Below the pieces are notes generated by a model. The model did not search any database, was not told where the DNA came from, and worked only from the letters and a program-made list of their open reading frames with translations. This document shows positions 62,551 through 64,000 of a stretch of 64,000 nucleotides of DNA, one piece after another (the stretch's first letter is position 1; the number at the start of each line of letters is the position of its first letter). Position numbers and translations under genes: made by a program. Origin of the DNA: Pseudarthrobacter sp. PS3-L1 (lineage in GTDB: Bacteria; Actinomycetota; Actinomycetes; Actinomycetales; Micrococcaceae); contig NZ_JASISU010000004.1 in assembly GCF_030063285.1 (NCBI RefSeq), positions 310,001 through 374,000 of the forward strand, read 5' to 3'.

Positions 62551-63990
62551 CTAGTCTTTGGACTGGCCGGGAGCTGTGTCGCCTCCGTCGCCTGTCCCGT
62601 CCTGCGACTCGTTAGGACTGTCGGGCGAACCGTCCTCCCTTGGTTCGTCGAAGCCCCCGCTGAGGAGCTTTTCCAGGGCGTCGTCTACCTCTGAATCGCT
62701 GGCCTCGGCCAATTGTCGCCGTCCACTGAAGCCCTGCGGATCATCCAGGTCTTCGCCGGTGGGAAGCAGATCCGGGTGGTCCCAGATGGCGTCGCGACCT
62801 TCAATCCCACGTTCGTCCTTGAGTACTGCCCACAGGGTGGCTGCTTCGCGAAGTCGACGGGGCCGCAGTTCCAGGCCCACCAGCGATGAGAAAGCGTGTT
62901 CTGCGGGTCCGCCGGTAGCGCGCCGACGTCGAACAGTTTCCCTGAGCGCGTCCGCTGAGGGCAGGACATTGGTGGTTGCCGCGGCGGTAAGTTCGTCGAC
63001 CCAACCCTCCACCAGGGCAAGAGCCGTTTCCAGTTTCTCGAGGGCCTGATCCTGGGCGGGAGTTCGCTGCGGCATGAAGACGCCCTGGGACAGGGCTTCC
63101 TGGATGCCCTCCGGGTTGCTCGGGTCGATGTCGCGGGCCAGTTCCTCAATGCGTGAAGTATCGATGTGGATTCCACGGGCATAGGCCTCGATGGCGCCAA
63201 GGAGGTGTCCGCGCAACCACGGAACCTGGACAAAGAGGCGTGCGTGGGCAGCTTCCCTGACGGCTAGGAAGAGGCGGATGTCGCCTTCCGGGAGGCTGAG
63301 TCCTTCGCCAAATGAGGCGACGTTTGCTGGCAAAAGTGCCATTTCCAGATCCACCAGTGGTACCCCGATGTCGGTGGAGCTGACGACGTCGGAGGACAGC
63401 GCACCAATAGCCTGCCCCAACTGCATGCCGAAGATTGCGCCGCCCATGTTCTGCAGCATGGAGGACGCGCCCCCCATGGCTGACTTCATCTCTTCGGGCA
63501 TTTGCTGGCTCATGGCTTCCGAGAGCGCGTTGGAGATGCTGTTGGCCACCGGTTCGGTCAGCCGCTTCCAGGTTCCCATGGTGGCCTCAACCCACTCAGC
63601 ACGCGACCACGCACGGCCAATCAGACCGGTGGAGGGAAGCGACGTCACGGGATCAAGCCACATCTCAGCAAGGCGGAGGGCCTCGTCCACTTCGCGGGAC
63701 TGCGCACTTGTTACGGACGGGTCCGAACTCGACGCGGCGACGCGGCGCGCATTTTCGTGGGCCATCTTCCAGTTCACCGGTCCCTCGGAGGGTGCACTCA
63801 TCATGGCCTGTACCTGCGAAAACATTTGGGCCAGAAGCTGCGGGTCATCCGGGAGCCCTGCTGCCTTGGCGATCTCGGAAGGGTCGATGTTCTCCATGCC
63901 TTGACCCCCCATGAGGTTCTGCAGCATTTCTGCCAAGGGGTCCTTTGGCGTGTCATCGCCGTTGGAGGGAGTGGGAGGGTTGGAAGTCAT
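62551..63990 (-). CDS. DUF2342 zinc-metalloprotease-like protein
   Basis: A 479-residue actinobacterial protein of the F420-associated/DUF2342 family (Rv3195 by recollection). The metalloprotease-like motif reads REAAHARLF (about residues 247-255); an Arg replaces the first His of HExxH, so only the Glu and second His are seen. The N-terminus is low-complexity and Asp/Pro-rich. C-terminal 60 residues are acidic. The start at 63990 is near the window edge, so its promoter is mostly outside. It converges on the YgjP-like gene. Confidence 0.88.
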   Translation of the reverse strand: MTSNPPTPSNGDDTPKDPLAEMLQNLMGGQGMENIDPSEIAKAAGLPDDPQLLAQMFSQVQAMMSAPSEGPVNWKMAHENARRVAASSSDPSVTSAQSREVDEALRLAEMWLDPVTSLPSTGLIGRAWSRAEWVEATMGTWKRLTEPVANSISNALSEAMSQQMPEEMKSAMGGASSMLQNMGGAIFGMQLGQAIGALSSDVVSSTDIGVPLVDLEMALLPANVASFGEGLSLPEGDIRLFLAVREAAHARLFVQVPWLRGHLLGAIEAYARGIHIDTSRIEELARDIDPSNPEGIQEALSQGVFMPQRTPAQDQALEKLETALALVEGWVDELTAAATTNVLPSADALRETVRRRRATGGPAEHAFSSLVGLELRPRRLREAATLWAVLKDERGIEGRDAIWDHPDLLPTGEDLDDPQGFSGRRQLAEASDSEVDDALEKLLSGGFDEPREDGSPDSPNESQDGTGDGGDTAPGQSKD

Positions 63991-64000
63991 GATCCTGCCG

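Overview
The window is a high-GC, gene-dense chromosomal segment of an actinobacterium. The gene content and the Micrococcaceae-style gene order (gluABCD, an actinobacterial 342-residue DapD, HemQ-type haem synthesis, AdnAB, UvrD2 with an HRDC domain, DUF3117 and DUF3107 proteins, TatB beside an ECF sigma factor) point to Arthrobacter or a close relative. This assignment is an inference from families and order, not a database match. About 58 protein genes fill the window. I see no rRNA, tRNA, insertion sequence, prophage or CRISPR array.

Layout. 0-3.4 kb: citrate synthase and a convergent galE, then a TetR regulator. 3.4-7.2 kb: an unrecognised protein, a membrane-anchored lysozyme-like protein, and divergent dapD/dapE of lysine and peptidoglycan precursor synthesis. 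7.3-10.6 kb: a gluABCD-type amino-acid uptake operon. 10.7-21.1 kb: a block that in my recollection follows the Mycobacterium tuberculosis Rv1205-Rv1234 order with deletions: LOG protein, DivIVA-domain protein, PIG-V-like membrane protein, DUF3117, O-methyltransferase, sigE, anti-sigma factor, tatB, mrp, DUF1003, MgtE-N/CBS protein and a general-stress-like membrane protein. 21.2-28.4 kb: aminopeptidase P, PHP phosphoesterase, orphan DNA methyltransferase, DEAD-box helicase and an RNB exoribonuclease. 28.4-31.8 kb: thiE divergent from a TPP-riboswitch-controlled thiOSG operon. 31.8-34.5 kb: small DUF proteins, a TetR regulator and moeZ.

34.5-46.0 kb is a nearly complete haem pathway: hemA faces away from hemE-hemY, followed by hemQ-hemH-hemC-hemD-hemB, an LLM flavin oxidoreductase and hemL. 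HemQ together with HemY and HemH indicates the coproporphyrin-dependent route. 46.1-48.6 kb is a second polar amino-acid ABC transporter. 48.9-64 kb is rich in DNA repair genes: a DnaQ-like exonuclease, then an alkyltransferase-like protein translationally coupled to AdnA and AdnB, then a phosphotransferase with an altered active site, NudC, UvrD2, a YgjP-like peptidase and a DUF2342 metalloprotease-like protein.

Two window-wide patterns stand out. First, about eighteen genes have a TANNNT-like -10 hexamer ending five to seven bases before the start codon and usually no Shine-Dalgarno sequence, which predicts leaderless mRNAs and settles several start codons. Second, convergent gene pairs are separated by strong bidirectional hairpin terminators, three of which share related arm sequences. 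I did not find a defence island or an obviously new multi-gene system. The most interesting local anomalies are the symmetric dapD/dapE promoter, the anti-sigma gene with no ATG, GTG or TTG start, the phosphotransferase lacking its metal-binding Asp, and the LLM oxidoreductase locked inside the haem operon.
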